A program made the translations under genes and the position numbers. From Nitrospinota bacterium (GTDB taxonomy: Bacteria > Nitrospinota_A > UBA7883 > JACRLM01): a stretch of 36,701 bases of DNA. The notes beneath the pieces are model-generated. The model made no database searches and had not been told where the DNA came from. It worked only from the letters and a program-made list of their open reading frames with translations. Below, one piece after another: positions 1-6,784 of this stretch. The DNA lies in the NCBI GenBank assembly GCA_016235255.1, contig JACRLM010000099.1, positions 1 through 36,701 of the forward strand, written 5' to 3'. Within the stretch, counting starts at the first letter, position 1, and each line of letters begins with the position of its first letter.

Positions 1-61
1 AGCACCGCCTTTGCTCGACAACGGCGTCTGAAAACCCCAACTGCCCCGATTTACGGTTCAT
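1..61 (-). CDS. IS5-like transposase, N-terminal fragment (cut by window edge)
   Basis: An ATG at 61-59 on the minus strand is preceded by GGAGG (66-70). It opens a frame that runs out of the window after 20 codons. The visible residues include GQLGFSDAVVEQRR, which resembles the start of IS5-family DDE transposases as I remember them. A minus-strand promoter fits upstream: TTGCAT (129-124), 17 nt, TATATT (106-101). Its -35 lies inside the inverted repeat at 118-137, an arrangement common in insertion sequences. The family call rests on only 20 residues plus the repeat, so it is tentative. Confidence 0.5.
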   Translation of the reverse strand, partial: MNRKSGQLGFSDAVVEQRRC

Positions 62-76
62 TTCGCCTCCAGCTAT

Positions 77-105
77 ATATTGTATTACTATTGGTAATAT
101 AATAT
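77..105. repeat. Palindrome (possible operator) before the IS gene
   Basis: Two 12-nt arms, ATATTGTATTAC (77-88) and GTAATATAATAT (94-105), are inverted repeats with one mismatch and a 5-nt spacer. They overlap the -10 of the predicted minus-strand promoter and lie just upstream of its RBS. The palindrome could bind a repressor or form a hairpin in the 5' leader. Its role is inferred from position only. Confidence 0.5.
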
Positions 106-117
106 AGCATCATAAAA

Positions 118-137
118 GCAATTATGCAAAGCTTTCC
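118..137 (-). mobile_element. Candidate IS terminal inverted repeat, left copy
   Basis: Read on the minus strand this is GGAAAGCTTTGCATAATTGC. It matches 17 of 20 positions of GGAGACCTTTGCATAATTCC at 36564-36583 in the opposite orientation. Each copy lies just outside a truncated minus-strand reading frame, as expected for the two ends of one type of insertion sequence. Similarity continues a few bases outward (CAAGG on both sides), so the exact outer end is uncertain. Confidence 0.5.
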
Positions 138-250
138 TTGATAAGGCGGGGTGGCGAAGGTGAAACCTGAGCCGGGGCGGTTCTTCGAAAAGTGCGGTGT
201 GGTTAGCAATTCGCTTTACGCTCCCACCCCCCCCTGGCAGGGGGAGAAAC
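130..250. repeat. Hairpin-rich intergenic repeat; no gene seen in 62-573
   Basis: GC-rich sequence contains imperfect inverted segments, a run of eight C at 227-234, and a CCCCC/GGGGG hairpin around 230-244. It resembles the 'ccttgataaggcggggtgg' repeats scattered in many environmental genomes. Between here and the lipoprotein start at 574 I see no convincing coding sequence; a frame spanning 88-435 on the minus strand crosses the repeat and has no recognisable protein features. Confidence 0.45.
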
Positions 251-573
251 AACGTTGCTACAAGGATTCGTTTCAGGACATATGACCATTTGTAATGTCC
301 TATATCGGGACACCAATGCCTGGCCTTTGATAAAAATGGAATTACTGCTGGAAAGCTGACCGCGCTTATCTGTATTATATTCAATATGATATAGCCTTTA
401 TAATTATTACCCAATAGCCTGATTCCATATGGCATACAAGATGCTATGTACCCTCAAGAGGTTGAATGCAACAAGGCTTGAGTTGGAGGGGATTCCAGAT
501 TCCGTTTAAAGTGGCGCTTAAAACAAGGCGCCTTGGTTTATTCATATCAAATCATTTAGTCAGGAGGTTTTAC

Positions 574-1134
574 ATGAAGAGGGTTCTTTCACGCATCGCT
601 TTGGCGGCTCTGCTTGCCATCGCCCCCGCGGCTATCTATGCCTGCGGTTCGTCTTCGACCGGTTCCTCGTCATCCGGCGAGTCTTCCAGCTCCGGCGGCG
701 AGACTTCGTCGTCTGGCGGCACTTCCGGTGATACCGCATCTTCCGGCGGCACGTCTGGCGAGACCACGTCATCCGGCGGTACTTCCGGTGACACAACTTC
801 ATCCGGCGGCGCTACCACCACGCCTGAGCCCACACCGGCGCCGACACCGGCTCCCGCCGCCACCACTTATTCGGGCATTGTTTACACCAACACCCAGTTC
901 ACCACCCCAGCCGCCGGCGTTTCCGTTGTGATCAACGACGCTTCCGGCGCGATCACCCTGACCACCGGGGCCGACGGCACGTTCTCCACAACCCAGGGCA
1001 ATCCCTCGGCCGGTTACACGTCGCAGATCGGCAATTTCCGGATGATCACCTCCGCCACCGACGGCAACTGCGGTTCCTGTCACGGCGGGACCACCGGGGC
1101 AGTCCCGACGAACAAGATTTACGCCGGATTTTAA
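574..1134 (+). CDS. Ser/Gly-repeat lipoprotein with a CnaB-like domain and one CxxCH heme motif
   Basis: Start ATG 574 follows a strong AGGAGG (562-567), giving 186 aa. Residues 1-22 form a lipoprotein signal ending IYAC, so the protein should be lipidated and lie outside the inner membrane. A low-complexity linker follows, with about four ten-residue SSGGTSG(D/E)T(T/A) repeats and then a Pro/Thr/Ala stretch. The C-terminal half has the pattern of a small beta-sandwich (carboxypeptidase-regulatory or CnaB type: GIVYTN, GVSVVIND, GADGTF) and ends with CGSCHGG, one c-type heme attachment motif. The next gene has the same domain order without the repeat linker, so the two are paralogues. An extracytoplasmic electron-carrier role is inferred from the heme motif; no named family is recognised. 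Confidence 0.8.
   Translation: MKRVLSRIALAALLAIAPAAIYACGSSSTGSSSSGESSSSGGETSSSGGTSGDTASSGGTSGETTSSGGTSGDTTSSGGATTTPEPTPAPTPAPAATTYSGIVYTNTQFTTPAAGVSVVINDASGAITLTTGADGTFSTTQGNPSAGYTSQIGNFRMITSATDGNCGSCHGGTTGAVPTNKIYAGF
690..816 (+). repeat. About 30-nt tandem repeat inside the lipoprotein gene
   Basis: Roughly four in-frame units of 30 nt encode SSGGTSGDT-like decapeptides. Third codon positions differ between units, so the array is old or selected at protein level rather than freshly duplicated. It forms a flexible linker between the lipid anchor and the folded C-terminal domain. Confidence 0.7.
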
Positions 1135-1177
1135 TGGCGTGAACGCGGGCGGCAACGCCCGTTAATGATATACTCGG

Positions 1178-1209
1178 CTCCCGGCGGGACGAACGCCGGG
1201 AGTTTTTTT
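1178..1209 (+). terminator. Rho-independent terminator after the first heme lipoprotein
   Basis: CTCCCGGCG (1178-1186) and CGCCGGGAG (1194-1202) form a perfect 9-bp stem with a 7-nt loop, followed directly by seven T (1203-1209). It separates the two paralogous lipoprotein genes, so the second gene probably needs its own promoter or readthrough. Confidence 0.9.
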
Positions 1210-1233
1210 GTCATTATTTTCGAGGGGGACACA

Positions 1234-1680
1234 GTGATAATTGACAAATGCGCTTCAAATAAAACCGGCTGGATCGCCGGAATGCTTGTTATCATCGCCG
1301 CCTTTTCCCTTTACGCCTGTGGTGAGGAATTGGAGGGGGGGAGCATTGGCGAAAGCGGCTCTGGCAAATACACCCACAATACCGGACAGAACTGCATGGG
1401 GTGCCACTCGGCCACATACGCCGGGACGGTCTATTCGAGCATAAGCGGCTCTCCTTCGCCCAACGCGGTGGTGGTGATCACCCAGAACGACGGCGCGACG
1501 CTCAATATCACCGCCGACAACAGCGGCAACTTCTATACCCAGAGCGGATCGCCGTCCGGCGGCTATTCCGCCACAGTGCAGGGGAACACCACCGGCATGG
1601 CCACAAATCCCTCCACCGGGGCATGCTCCACCGGCGGCTGCCACGATAACGTGACCAACGCGGTGGTGTACCAGAACTGA
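1234..1680 (+). CDS. Diheme-motif lipoprotein with a CnaB-like domain
   Basis: GTG 1234 is preceded by GAGGGGG (1222-1228) and gives 148 aa; an upstream in-frame ATG at 1165 would place the terminator inside the gene and is rejected. The signal ends LYAC, a lipobox. CMGCH shortly after the anchor is a standard CxxCH heme site. Near the C-terminus CSTGGCH has four residues between the cysteines (CX4CH), a spacing known in some multiheme cytochromes. Between them lies a beta-rich stretch (GTVYSS, AVVVITQ, DNSGNF) parallel to the preceding gene. The protein is probably an exported one- or two-heme protein; redox partners are unknown. Confidence 0.8.
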   Translation: MIIDKCASNKTGWIAGMLVIIAAFSLYACGEELEGGSIGESGSGKYTHNTGQNCMGCHSATYAGTVYSSISGSPSPNAVVVITQNDGATLNITADNSGNFYTQSGSPSGGYSATVQGNTTGMATNPSTGACSTGGCHDNVTNAVVYQN

Positions 1681-1697
1681 TTTGTTTACGCGGCGCC

Positions 1698-1748
1698 TGT
1701 CATCCCGGCCGTGATCCCGGATAGCCGGGGACGGCCTCCGGGATGACA
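1698..1748. repeat. REP-like long hairpin
   Basis: TGTCATCCCGG (1698-1708) pairs perfectly with CCGGGATGACA (1738-1748). Inside it, GGCCGT/ACGGCC and CCCGG/CCGGG extend the stem with a bulge. No T-run follows. The TGTCATCCCGG type is a common dispersed hairpin in bacterial genomes. It could end transcription of the heme lipoprotein gene, but it looks more like an extragenic palindromic repeat. Confidence 0.65.
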
Positions 1749-1769
1749 ATGCGCGCGCGCCAACCTTGC

Positions 1770-1815
1770 TTGAAACGCTTCCATAATTATTATATAATAT
1801 ACAATTATATAATAT
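1770..1815 (+). promoter_or_regulatory. mazEF promoter with twin operator-like repeats
   Basis: TTGAAA (1770-1775), 17 nt, TATAAT (1793-1798) is a near-consensus sigma-70 promoter. The 12-mer ATTATATAATAT occurs at 1789-1800 and again at 1804-1815, 15 nt apart, and each copy contains the palindrome ATTATATAAT. The first covers the -10 and the second the start site. This is the layout expected for autoregulation by the ribbon-helix-helix antitoxin encoded next. Confidence 0.7.
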
Positions 1816-1834
1816 ATAAACATGTGGTGTTGCC

Positions 1835-2056
1835 ATGAAAACCATGAGCGTCAGCATTGACGAAGGCCTCTATAAACAGTTGAAGCAGGCCGCCGGACAG
1901 AGGGGGATGAGCGGATTCATCACCGAGGCGGTGCGGGAAAAGCTTGGCGGGAAGCAAAAGTCGCTGCTGGACGAGTACAAAGCGGCCAGCCGGGATCATA
2001 AGCGCAAAGCGGTGGAGAAGGACTGGGCCGCCATTGAGACGGAAGGGTGGGATTGA
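1835..2056 (+). CDS. mazE: MazE-type ribbon-helix-helix antitoxin
   Basis: A 73-aa protein starting MKTMSVSIDEGLYKQLKQ. Its first ~40 residues have the ribbon-helix-helix pattern: a short beta strand MSVSID, then helix LYKQLKQAAG and helix MSGFITEAVREKL. The acidic/aromatic tail ending WAAIETEGWD would wrap the toxin. The stop is followed after one base by the toxin start, so the two are translationally coupled. It should neutralise the MazF below and repress the operon through the repeats at 1789-1815. An ATG three codons later is an alternative start. Confidence 0.85.
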   Translation: MKTMSVSIDEGLYKQLKQAAGQRGMSGFITEAVREKLGGKQKSLLDEYKAASRDHKRKAVEKDWAAIETEGWD

Positions 2057-2057
2057 C

Positions 2058-2399
2058 TTGAGCGGCAAAGGACCGGAGCGGGGGGACGTTTTCTGGGTCA
2101 GGCTTGATCCCACCGCGGGTACGGAGGTAAAAAAAACCAGACCGGGGATCATCGTGTCCAACAACGCCCAGAATGCCGCCGGTTCCCGGGTGATAATGGC
2201 TCCGGTGACATCAAGTATCGGCAAGGTCTATTCTTTCGAGACCCGCGTAGCCATAGGCGGCAAGCCGGGCAAGGCTATGCTCGACCAGATACGGGCCGTG
2301 GACAAAATCAGGCTGGCCGGCTATATCGGCCGGGTGACGCCTGATGAAATGCGCGCCATGGAAGAAGCGCTAAAGCTTGTTCTGGACTTGACAGTTTGA
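2058..2399 (+). CDS. mazF: MazF/PemK-family endoribonuclease toxin
   Basis: TTG 2058 lies one base after the antitoxin stop, with a GGAAGGGTGG purine stretch upstream at 2041-2050, and gives 113 aa, normal for MazF. Family marks are GDVFWVRLDPTAGTEVKKTRP near the N-terminus (the beta-barrel start with the conserved TRP), IIVSNNAQN, and QIRAVDKIRL, matching the usual QIRTIDKxRL. MazF toxins cut RNA at short sequence motifs when the antitoxin is degraded. The gene is intact. Confidence 0.9.
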   Translation: MSGKGPERGDVFWVRLDPTAGTEVKKTRPGIIVSNNAQNAAGSRVIMAPVTSSIGKVYSFETRVAIGGKPGKAMLDQIRAVDKIRLAGYIGRVTPDEMRAMEEALKLVLDLTV

Positions 2400-2525
2400 A
2401 TGTTGGATCGCCCCAACTCCGGCGTTAAGGTCCATCCTTCCAAATATTCCTCCCTCTCCATTGGATACGAGGCTTGCGAAAGGTTACAATGAGACGGGAA
2501 TCTGATTGCGCAAGGGGAAATAAAG

Positions 2526-4421
2526 GTGACTGACGACTCCATCGGAAACAGCGAGGGGGACGACACCGGCCAGTGCAACAAGAGCCGGGAGGACTGGTAC
2601 CGCCTGATCTTCGACAGCGACGAGGATCCCATGTTCGTCTTCCCACTGGGCGAGAATGGCGTCTTCGGCGATTTCGTGGACGTGAACGACGCCGCGTTGC
2701 GCAAGCTGGGATATTCCCGCGAGGCCATGCTTCAAATGTCCATTTCCACCCTGATCGGCGAGGAGGTGACCGGCGCGCTTGAGAACCTAGCCGAAAGACT
2801 TTCCGTAAACCGCCGGGCGGACATGGAATGCATACTCAACGGGGCGGACGGCTCCGCCATCGCGGTGGACGCAAGCTTCACCCTGTTCGAGGCCGGAGGC
2901 CAGCCCACGGTGCTGGCCGTGGCGCATCCCCAGTCCGGCGCGGACAAAATAGAGAGGGAACTGGACATCGCCGAGCGGCGCATAAGCGCCATCATCAGGA
3001 CCGTGGGCGAAGGGATCGTGGTGATAGACGGTGAATCGAACATCCTGTACGTCAACCAGGAGCTTTTGAACATTTTCGGCTATAGCATAGAAGAGCTAAT
3101 CGGCGAATGCGTCCATATCCTCATGCCGGAAAAATACCGCTCCGCCCACTCCGGCGGGATGCAAAGATACCTTGCCGGCGGGCATTCGCATATCATTGGC
3201 CGCCGCCTGGAGCTTGAGGGGGTGCGCAAGGACGGTTCTGTTTTCCCATTGGAGATAAGGGTGGAGGAGACCAGGCTTGACGAGCGCAACACGCTGTTCA
3301 CCGCCGCCATAAGGGACATCTCCGTGCGCAAGGCTGGCGAGGTGGCCCTTCGCGAGGCCAAGGAGCACGCCGAAGAGGCGACAAAACTTAAGGACAAGTT
3401 CGTCTCCCTGGTGGCCCATGACCTAAAATCACCGCTGACCTCCATAGTGGGCCTGCTTCGCCTTGTCAACAAGGACATCGGCGGCTCGCTTCCGGTGAAG
3501 TACAAGGAAATGCTCTGGCATATCTCCAAAAGCGGCGAACGGATCATCCAGATCATAGACGACCTGCTCAACATCACAAGGCTGTCCACTGGCGCCATAA
3601 AGCCGGAGCGGCGTTTTGTGGACGGCGCCGCGCTGGCGGAGGCGGCCATGGAAAGCTTCAAATATATCGCTTCGGAGAAGGGGGTCGGCTTCGTGAACAA
3701 TGTCACCCCCGGTTTAAGGCTGTACGCTGATCCCGGTCTTTTCGAACATGTGCTGCAGAACCTGATATCCAACGCGATAAAGTTCTCGTCCAGGGGAGGG
3801 GCGATTGAAGTGTTCAATCCGCCGGGGCAGGGGACCGCCGTGGCGGTGAAGGACAGCGGGGTGGGAATCGGCGCGGAGATAATTCCAGCCCTGTTCAAGC
3901 ACGATGTGAAGACCTCCACGGTGGGCACCAACGGCGAAAAAGGGACCGGATTGGGCCTGCCGTACTGCGGCGAGATAATGGACGCCCACGGCGGCTCTAT
4001 TACTGTGGAGTCCGTCATCGGCGAAGGGAGCGTGTTCTATGTCCGCCTGCCGGAGAAAAGACCGCTTGTGATGATCGTGGAGGACGAGAAGATCGTGCGC
4101 AAGGTGTACCGGCGCTACCTGGAAAACATCGGGGCGGAGGTGCTGGAGGCGGCCAACGGCAAGGAGGCGCTGGAGATGCTGGAAAAGATCGAGCCAAACC
4201 TTATCATTATGGACATATTCATGCCGGTGATGAGCGGATTCGAGCTTCTCGTCAGGATAAGGGGGGAGGTGAAGACCAAGGCCATACCGGTGATCGTGGT
4301 CACCTCCGATTCAAACATGGAGACCCGCGAAAAGGCCTTCCGGCTGGGGGCGGACGATTTCATTTCAAAATTGATGGAGCCGGCCGATTTCATACCCCGT
4401 GTGCGGCGGTTTATAATCTGA
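2526..4421 (+). CDS. Soluble PAS-PAS hybrid histidine kinase with C-terminal receiver
   Basis: GTG 2526 follows AAGGGG at about 2512-2517 and gives 631 aa without membrane segments, so it senses a cytoplasmic signal. Order: PAS ~22-135; PAS ~150-275; HisKA with phospho-acceptor His298 in AHDLKSP; HATPase with N-box Asn416 in NLISNAIKF, then DSGVGIG and GTGLGLP; receiver from ~513 with the acidic pair E519-D520 and phospho-acceptor Asp563 in IMDIFMP. In PAS2, His208 in YRSAH and His222 in SHIIG are 14 residues apart, the spacing of FixL His200 and His214, where His200 binds heme. FixL Arg220 aligns with Leu here, so heme binding is uncertain. The receiver's usual KP is replaced by SKLMEP. It probably feeds the regulator at 4691. 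Confidence 0.9.
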   Translation: MTDDSIGNSEGDDTGQCNKSREDWYRLIFDSDEDPMFVFPLGENGVFGDFVDVNDAALRKLGYSREAMLQMSISTLIGEEVTGALENLAERLSVNRRADMECILNGADGSAIAVDASFTLFEAGGQPTVLAVAHPQSGADKIERELDIAERRISAIIRTVGEGIVVIDGESNILYVNQELLNIFGYSIEELIGECVHILMPEKYRSAHSGGMQRYLAGGHSHIIGRRLELEGVRKDGSVFPLEIRVEETRLDERNTLFTAAIRDISVRKAGEVALREAKEHAEEATKLKDKFVSLVAHDLKSPLTSIVGLLRLVNKDIGGSLPVKYKEMLWHISKSGERIIQIIDDLLNITRLSTGAIKPERRFVDGAALAEAAMESFKYIASEKGVGFVNNVTPGLRLYADPGLFEHVLQNLISNAIKFSSRGGAIEVFNPPGQGTAVAVKDSGVGIGAEIIPALFKHDVKTSTVGTNGEKGTGLGLPYCGEIMDAHGGSITVESVIGEGSVFYVRLPEKRPLVMIVEDEKIVRKVYRRYLENIGAEVLEAANGKEALEMLEKIEPNLIIMDIFMPVMSGFELLVRIRGEVKTKAIPVIVVTSDSNMETREKAFRLGADDFISKLMEPADFIPRVRRFII

Positions 4422-4690
4422 CCATTGACGTATTTCCTTTGTACGGGCACGGCGAGCCGTGCCCCTGCGAGGAGATGATCCCGGATATCCGCAAGCGCAT
4501 AGTTCGGAGTGTGTTAGCGCATAGCGCGCCACCCCGGACATTCAGCACTTTTCCACCATCACGCTTATTTTTACGCCTCTTTATGCCCCAAACGACACGC
4601 CACGTAAAAATGTTGCGCCTGAAAATGTATTTTAATGTATCATTGACAGGTTAAATCCAGGTTCTGGAAACCATCTGGGGGAAAGTACGG
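4422..4690. repeat. Intergenic stretch with a REP-like hairpin; no gene seen
   Basis: GGGCACGGC (4445-4453) and GCCGTGCCC (4456-4464) form a perfect 9-bp hairpin just after the kinase gene, without a T-run. Related hairpin sequence recurs near 36520-36541. The rest is AT-richer, has a TTGACA at 4643-4648 with no good -10 at the right distance, and holds no convincing gene. Confidence 0.55.
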
Positions 4691-5542
4691 TTGAGCGCTG
4701 AAGAAAAGGTAAAAACCATCCTGATCGTTGATGACGAAAGGGAAATACTGCGCCTTTTGGAGCGCTTGATAACCCGGGAGGGATACCGCGCCCTTACAGC
4801 CTCCTCGGCGATTGACGCCTTCATGCATGTCCAGGAAAACAAAGTCGACCTGGTGATATCCGATATCAGGATGCCCGGCATGGACGGGCTGGAGCTTATC
4901 GGCCAGATACACGACCTGGACCCCACGATTCCCGCTATCGTCATTTCCGGATACGGCACGTTTGAGACGGTAATAGACGCGGTCAAGCGCGGCGCCTTTT
5001 TCTTCCTGAACAAGCCTTTTGAAAGCCATGACCTTCTGGAGGCGGTGAAAAAGGGGCTTCGGCTCCATCACCTCACCCACGAACCGGGAGACCCTCCGCC
5101 GGGGACTCGCCTTTCGCTCAAATTCGAGGTGGAGCCGGATCAGGATTACATTTCCCAGATGAACTACCAGATATCCATCGCCGCCCACAGCATGGGCTTC
5201 CCTTATTCCATATACAGCGTAAACCTTCCTTTCATAGCCGACGAGCTTATCGTGATGGCGGAAAAAGCCGCGGCTGGGAAAGAAGGGGACAAAAAGCTGA
5301 GCGTGAAAGTGGAGCTTACGAAAGATGCGGCGTACCTTACGGTGGAGTCGCCGTTTCCGGTGTATGATTCCTCCAAGCTCCCCAAGAGCGAGGCGGATTT
5401 CGACGTTGCCAACATCGAGTCCGTCAGCCTGATGATGGCCACTTACTTCGCCGAATCGCTGGTTTTCAGCGAGGACATGAAAAAGGCCGAGGCTGTGATC
5501 ACAAAAAGCCGGGCGGTGTATAAAACCGACGTGATAAGCTGA
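4691..5542 (+). CDS. Response regulator with degenerate anti-sigma/RsbW-like C-terminal domain
   Basis: A 283-aa protein from TTG 4691. Residues 8-125 are a complete receiver: acidic pair D14-D15, phospho-acceptor D58 in ISDIRMPGMDG, S86, and K108-P109. Residues ~140-283 resemble the GHKL anti-sigma ATPase fold: FEVEPDQDYISQM, a helix HSMGFPYS, then ADELIVMAEKAAAG where RsbW-type proteins carry the E..xNA Asn box. The Asn is absent and no glycine-rich ATP lid is seen, so it probably does not bind ATP. With a STAS gene 113 bp downstream, it may act as a phosphorylation-controlled docking partner rather than a kinase. No DNA-binding domain is present. It is likely the target of the kinase at 2526. 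Confidence 0.75.
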   Translation: MSAEEKVKTILIVDDEREILRLLERLITREGYRALTASSAIDAFMHVQENKVDLVISDIRMPGMDGLELIGQIHDLDPTIPAIVISGYGTFETVIDAVKRGAFFFLNKPFESHDLLEAVKKGLRLHHLTHEPGDPPPGTRLSLKFEVEPDQDYISQMNYQISIAAHSMGFPYSIYSVNLPFIADELIVMAEKAAAGKEGDKKLSVKVELTKDAAYLTVESPFPVYDSSKLPKSEADFDVANIESVSLMMATYFAESLVFSEDMKKAEAVITKSRAVYKTDVIS

Positions 5543-5655
5543 TTTTTCTGGACTGGGGGCGGCGCGGAATATAAAATCCGGCCGATAGGGCGATTTGTGG
5601 CCCGTACAGAGGGGAAAGCAGTAAAAAGGGCGATTGTCTAAAGGAGCGACACAAA

Positions 5656-5991
5656 GTGAAAATAGAGACCCGGAAGACAGAAACGAGCGTGATATTGGAC
5701 CTGGTCGGCAACATAAGGACCAGCGAGGACTATTCAGAGTTCAAAAAGTCCATAGACGAAGTGATAGACAAAGGCGCGGCCAAGATAATAATGAACTTCG
5801 CCGAGGTCCGTTTCATAAACAGCTCCGGCCTTGGGCGCCTTGTGCTTGCCGCGAAGAAGATAAAAGAGAGCAACGGCGTGTTGGGCATAATCAACCTATC
5901 CGACGATCTCAAAGAGCTTTTCATGTTCACCCGGCTGGACACAAAGATATCCATATTCAAGAGCGAAGAAGAAGCGGTCAAGGGGATGTGA
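5656..5991 (+). CDS. STAS-domain protein (anti-sigma factor antagonist type)
   Basis: A 111-aa single-domain protein. GTG 5656 is preceded by AAGGAG (5641-5646). It has the SpoIIAA/RsbV layout: KIETRKTETSVILDLVG strand pair, then IIMNFAEVRFINSSGLGRL with the Ser56-Ser57 pair where phosphorylation occurs in this family, then a helix and ISIFKSEEEAV. In partner-switching systems, dephosphorylated STAS protein sequesters an anti-sigma kinase. Here the only nearby GHKL-like partner is the degenerate domain at 4691. No sigma-factor gene is in the window, so the output is unknown. Confidence 0.88.
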   Translation: MKIETRKTETSVILDLVGNIRTSEDYSEFKKSIDEVIDKGAAKIIMNFAEVRFINSSGLGRLVLAAKKIKESNGVLGIINLSDDLKELFMFTRLDTKISIFKSEEEAVKGM

Positions 5992-5994
5992 ACC

Positions 5995-6020
5995 GGGGGG
6001 GGGGGGCGGCCGATGGCCGC
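5995..6020. repeat. 12-G homopolymer and short hairpin
   Basis: Twelve consecutive G (5995-6006) begin three bases after the STAS stop codon and run into GCGGCC-GAT-GGCCGC (6006-6020), a 6-bp hairpin. The run is outside any gene, so length change would not alter a protein. It could affect the transcript end and is a likely site for sequencing length errors. Confidence 0.8.
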
Positions 6021-6167
6021 TCTCCCAACGTTTTTGCAGGATTCCTCCAGCGGGCCGCCCATTCGGGACTTTCCGGCCTTTATTAAGACAAATGGCGGTC
6101 AAATGCCGCTAATGCAATTCTAAATACAATGTGCAGTCGCCGCCCCACTTGCGCGGCAAAGTCCATA

Positions 6168-6199
6168 TTGACTTATGGACATATATTGTGTACACAATA
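6168..6199 (+). promoter_or_regulatory. brnTA promoter and perfect 16-bp operator palindrome
   Basis: TTGACT (6168-6173) starts exactly 35 nt before the brnT ATG. TATTGTGTACACAATA (6184-6199) is a perfect palindrome covering the -10 region. The -10 itself is weak (TACACA at 6191-6196 with a 17-nt spacer). BrnA proteins autoregulate through such palindromes. No Shine-Dalgarno lies before the ATG at 6203, so the transcript may be leaderless. Confidence 0.65.
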
Positions 6200-6202
6200 G
6201 CC

Positions 6203-6479
6203 ATGAGGTATGAGTGGGATGAGCGCAAAAGGCTGGCCAACCTGGAAAACATGGGCTGGACTTTTTCGATGTGGACATCGTTTTCGGCTCGCCTCATGTC
6301 GTGGTCCATTCATCCCGGGAATAAATGAAACAAGGCGCCTTGCCATTGGAAGTCTGAATGGCCGCCTTGTGACGGTGATCTATACATTGAGATCGGATGT
6401 TGTAAGAATCATTTCTTTCCGGAGAGCGCGCGTTGATGAAAGAGAAGCATATAAAAAGCTACACGGCGGCGGAACTTAA
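6203..6479 (+). pseudogene. brnT: brnT toxin gene with two single-base frameshifts
   Basis: Three frames joined give a normal BrnT-like protein. The first begins MRYEWDERKRLANLE. Adding one A to the A-run at 6246-6249 continues KHGLDFFDVDIVFGSPHVV. One missing base at 6322-6326 (reading SRE, then stop TAA) must be restored to reach ETRRLAIGSLNGRLVTVIY and the typical tail VRIISFRRARVDEREAY. BrnT is a RelE-fold ribonuclease toxin. As sequenced it would end early and be inactive. Two separate losses of one base suggest real decay, though both lie in or next to short A-rich stretches, so sequencing error is possible. It overlaps brnA by 44 bp in the normal brnTA order. Confidence 0.8.
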
Positions 6480-6759
6480 GGCAAGACGCTCCGCCAGCGG
6501 AACCGATTATAAGAAGCTGGACTCGTTAAGCGACGAGGATGTGGAGCGGTATGTGGCCGGGGATGAGGACGAACACGGAATTGCCCCCGATTGGACGCAA
6601 GCAAAGCTTGTATTGCCGGAACGCAGGCAATCGGTGCATCTCCGGCTTGAAAAGGAGATCATCATCTTTTTCAAGAAACGTGGCAAAGGGCACATTTCAC
6701 GGATGCAGGCTGTCCTGAAAGCTTATGTGGACGCTCATAGGCCGCATGCCAAACGATAA
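6436..6759 (+). CDS. brnA: BrnA-family antitoxin
   Basis: ATG 6436 gives a 107-aa protein (a TTG lies one codon earlier). The N-terminal part (KEKHIKSYTAAELKARR, DYKKLDSLSDEDVE) matches BrnA antitoxins, and the C-terminal part SVHLRLEKEIIIFFKKRGKGHISRMQAVLKAYV is their ribbon-helix-helix DNA-binding and dimerisation module. It should bind the palindrome at 6184-6199. The antitoxin is intact although its toxin frame is broken, as expected when a toxin is lost first. Confidence 0.88.
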   Translation: MKEKHIKSYTAAELKARRSASGTDYKKLDSLSDEDVERYVAGDEDEHGIAPDWTQAKLVLPERRQSVHLRLEKEIIIFFKKRGKGHISRMQAVLKAYVDAHRPHAKR

Positions 6760-6784
6760 GGGGCATATTGAGGCGCGGGTAACC

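Noticed and set aside
88..435. Open frame of 115 codons on the minus strand
   Set aside because: It runs through the IS repeat, a palindrome and a hairpin repeat, has no RBS, and encodes no recognisable protein pattern.
636..866. Antisense frame over the Ser/Gly repeats
   Set aside because: The open frame is a by-product of the tandem repeat in the lipoprotein gene; Pro/Val/Glu repeats mirror the sense codons.
3080..4018. Long antisense frame (312 codons) in the histidine kinase gene
   Set aside because: The sense strand has complete kinase domains; the antisense product is Ser/Pro-rich with no features, typical of GC-biased shadows.
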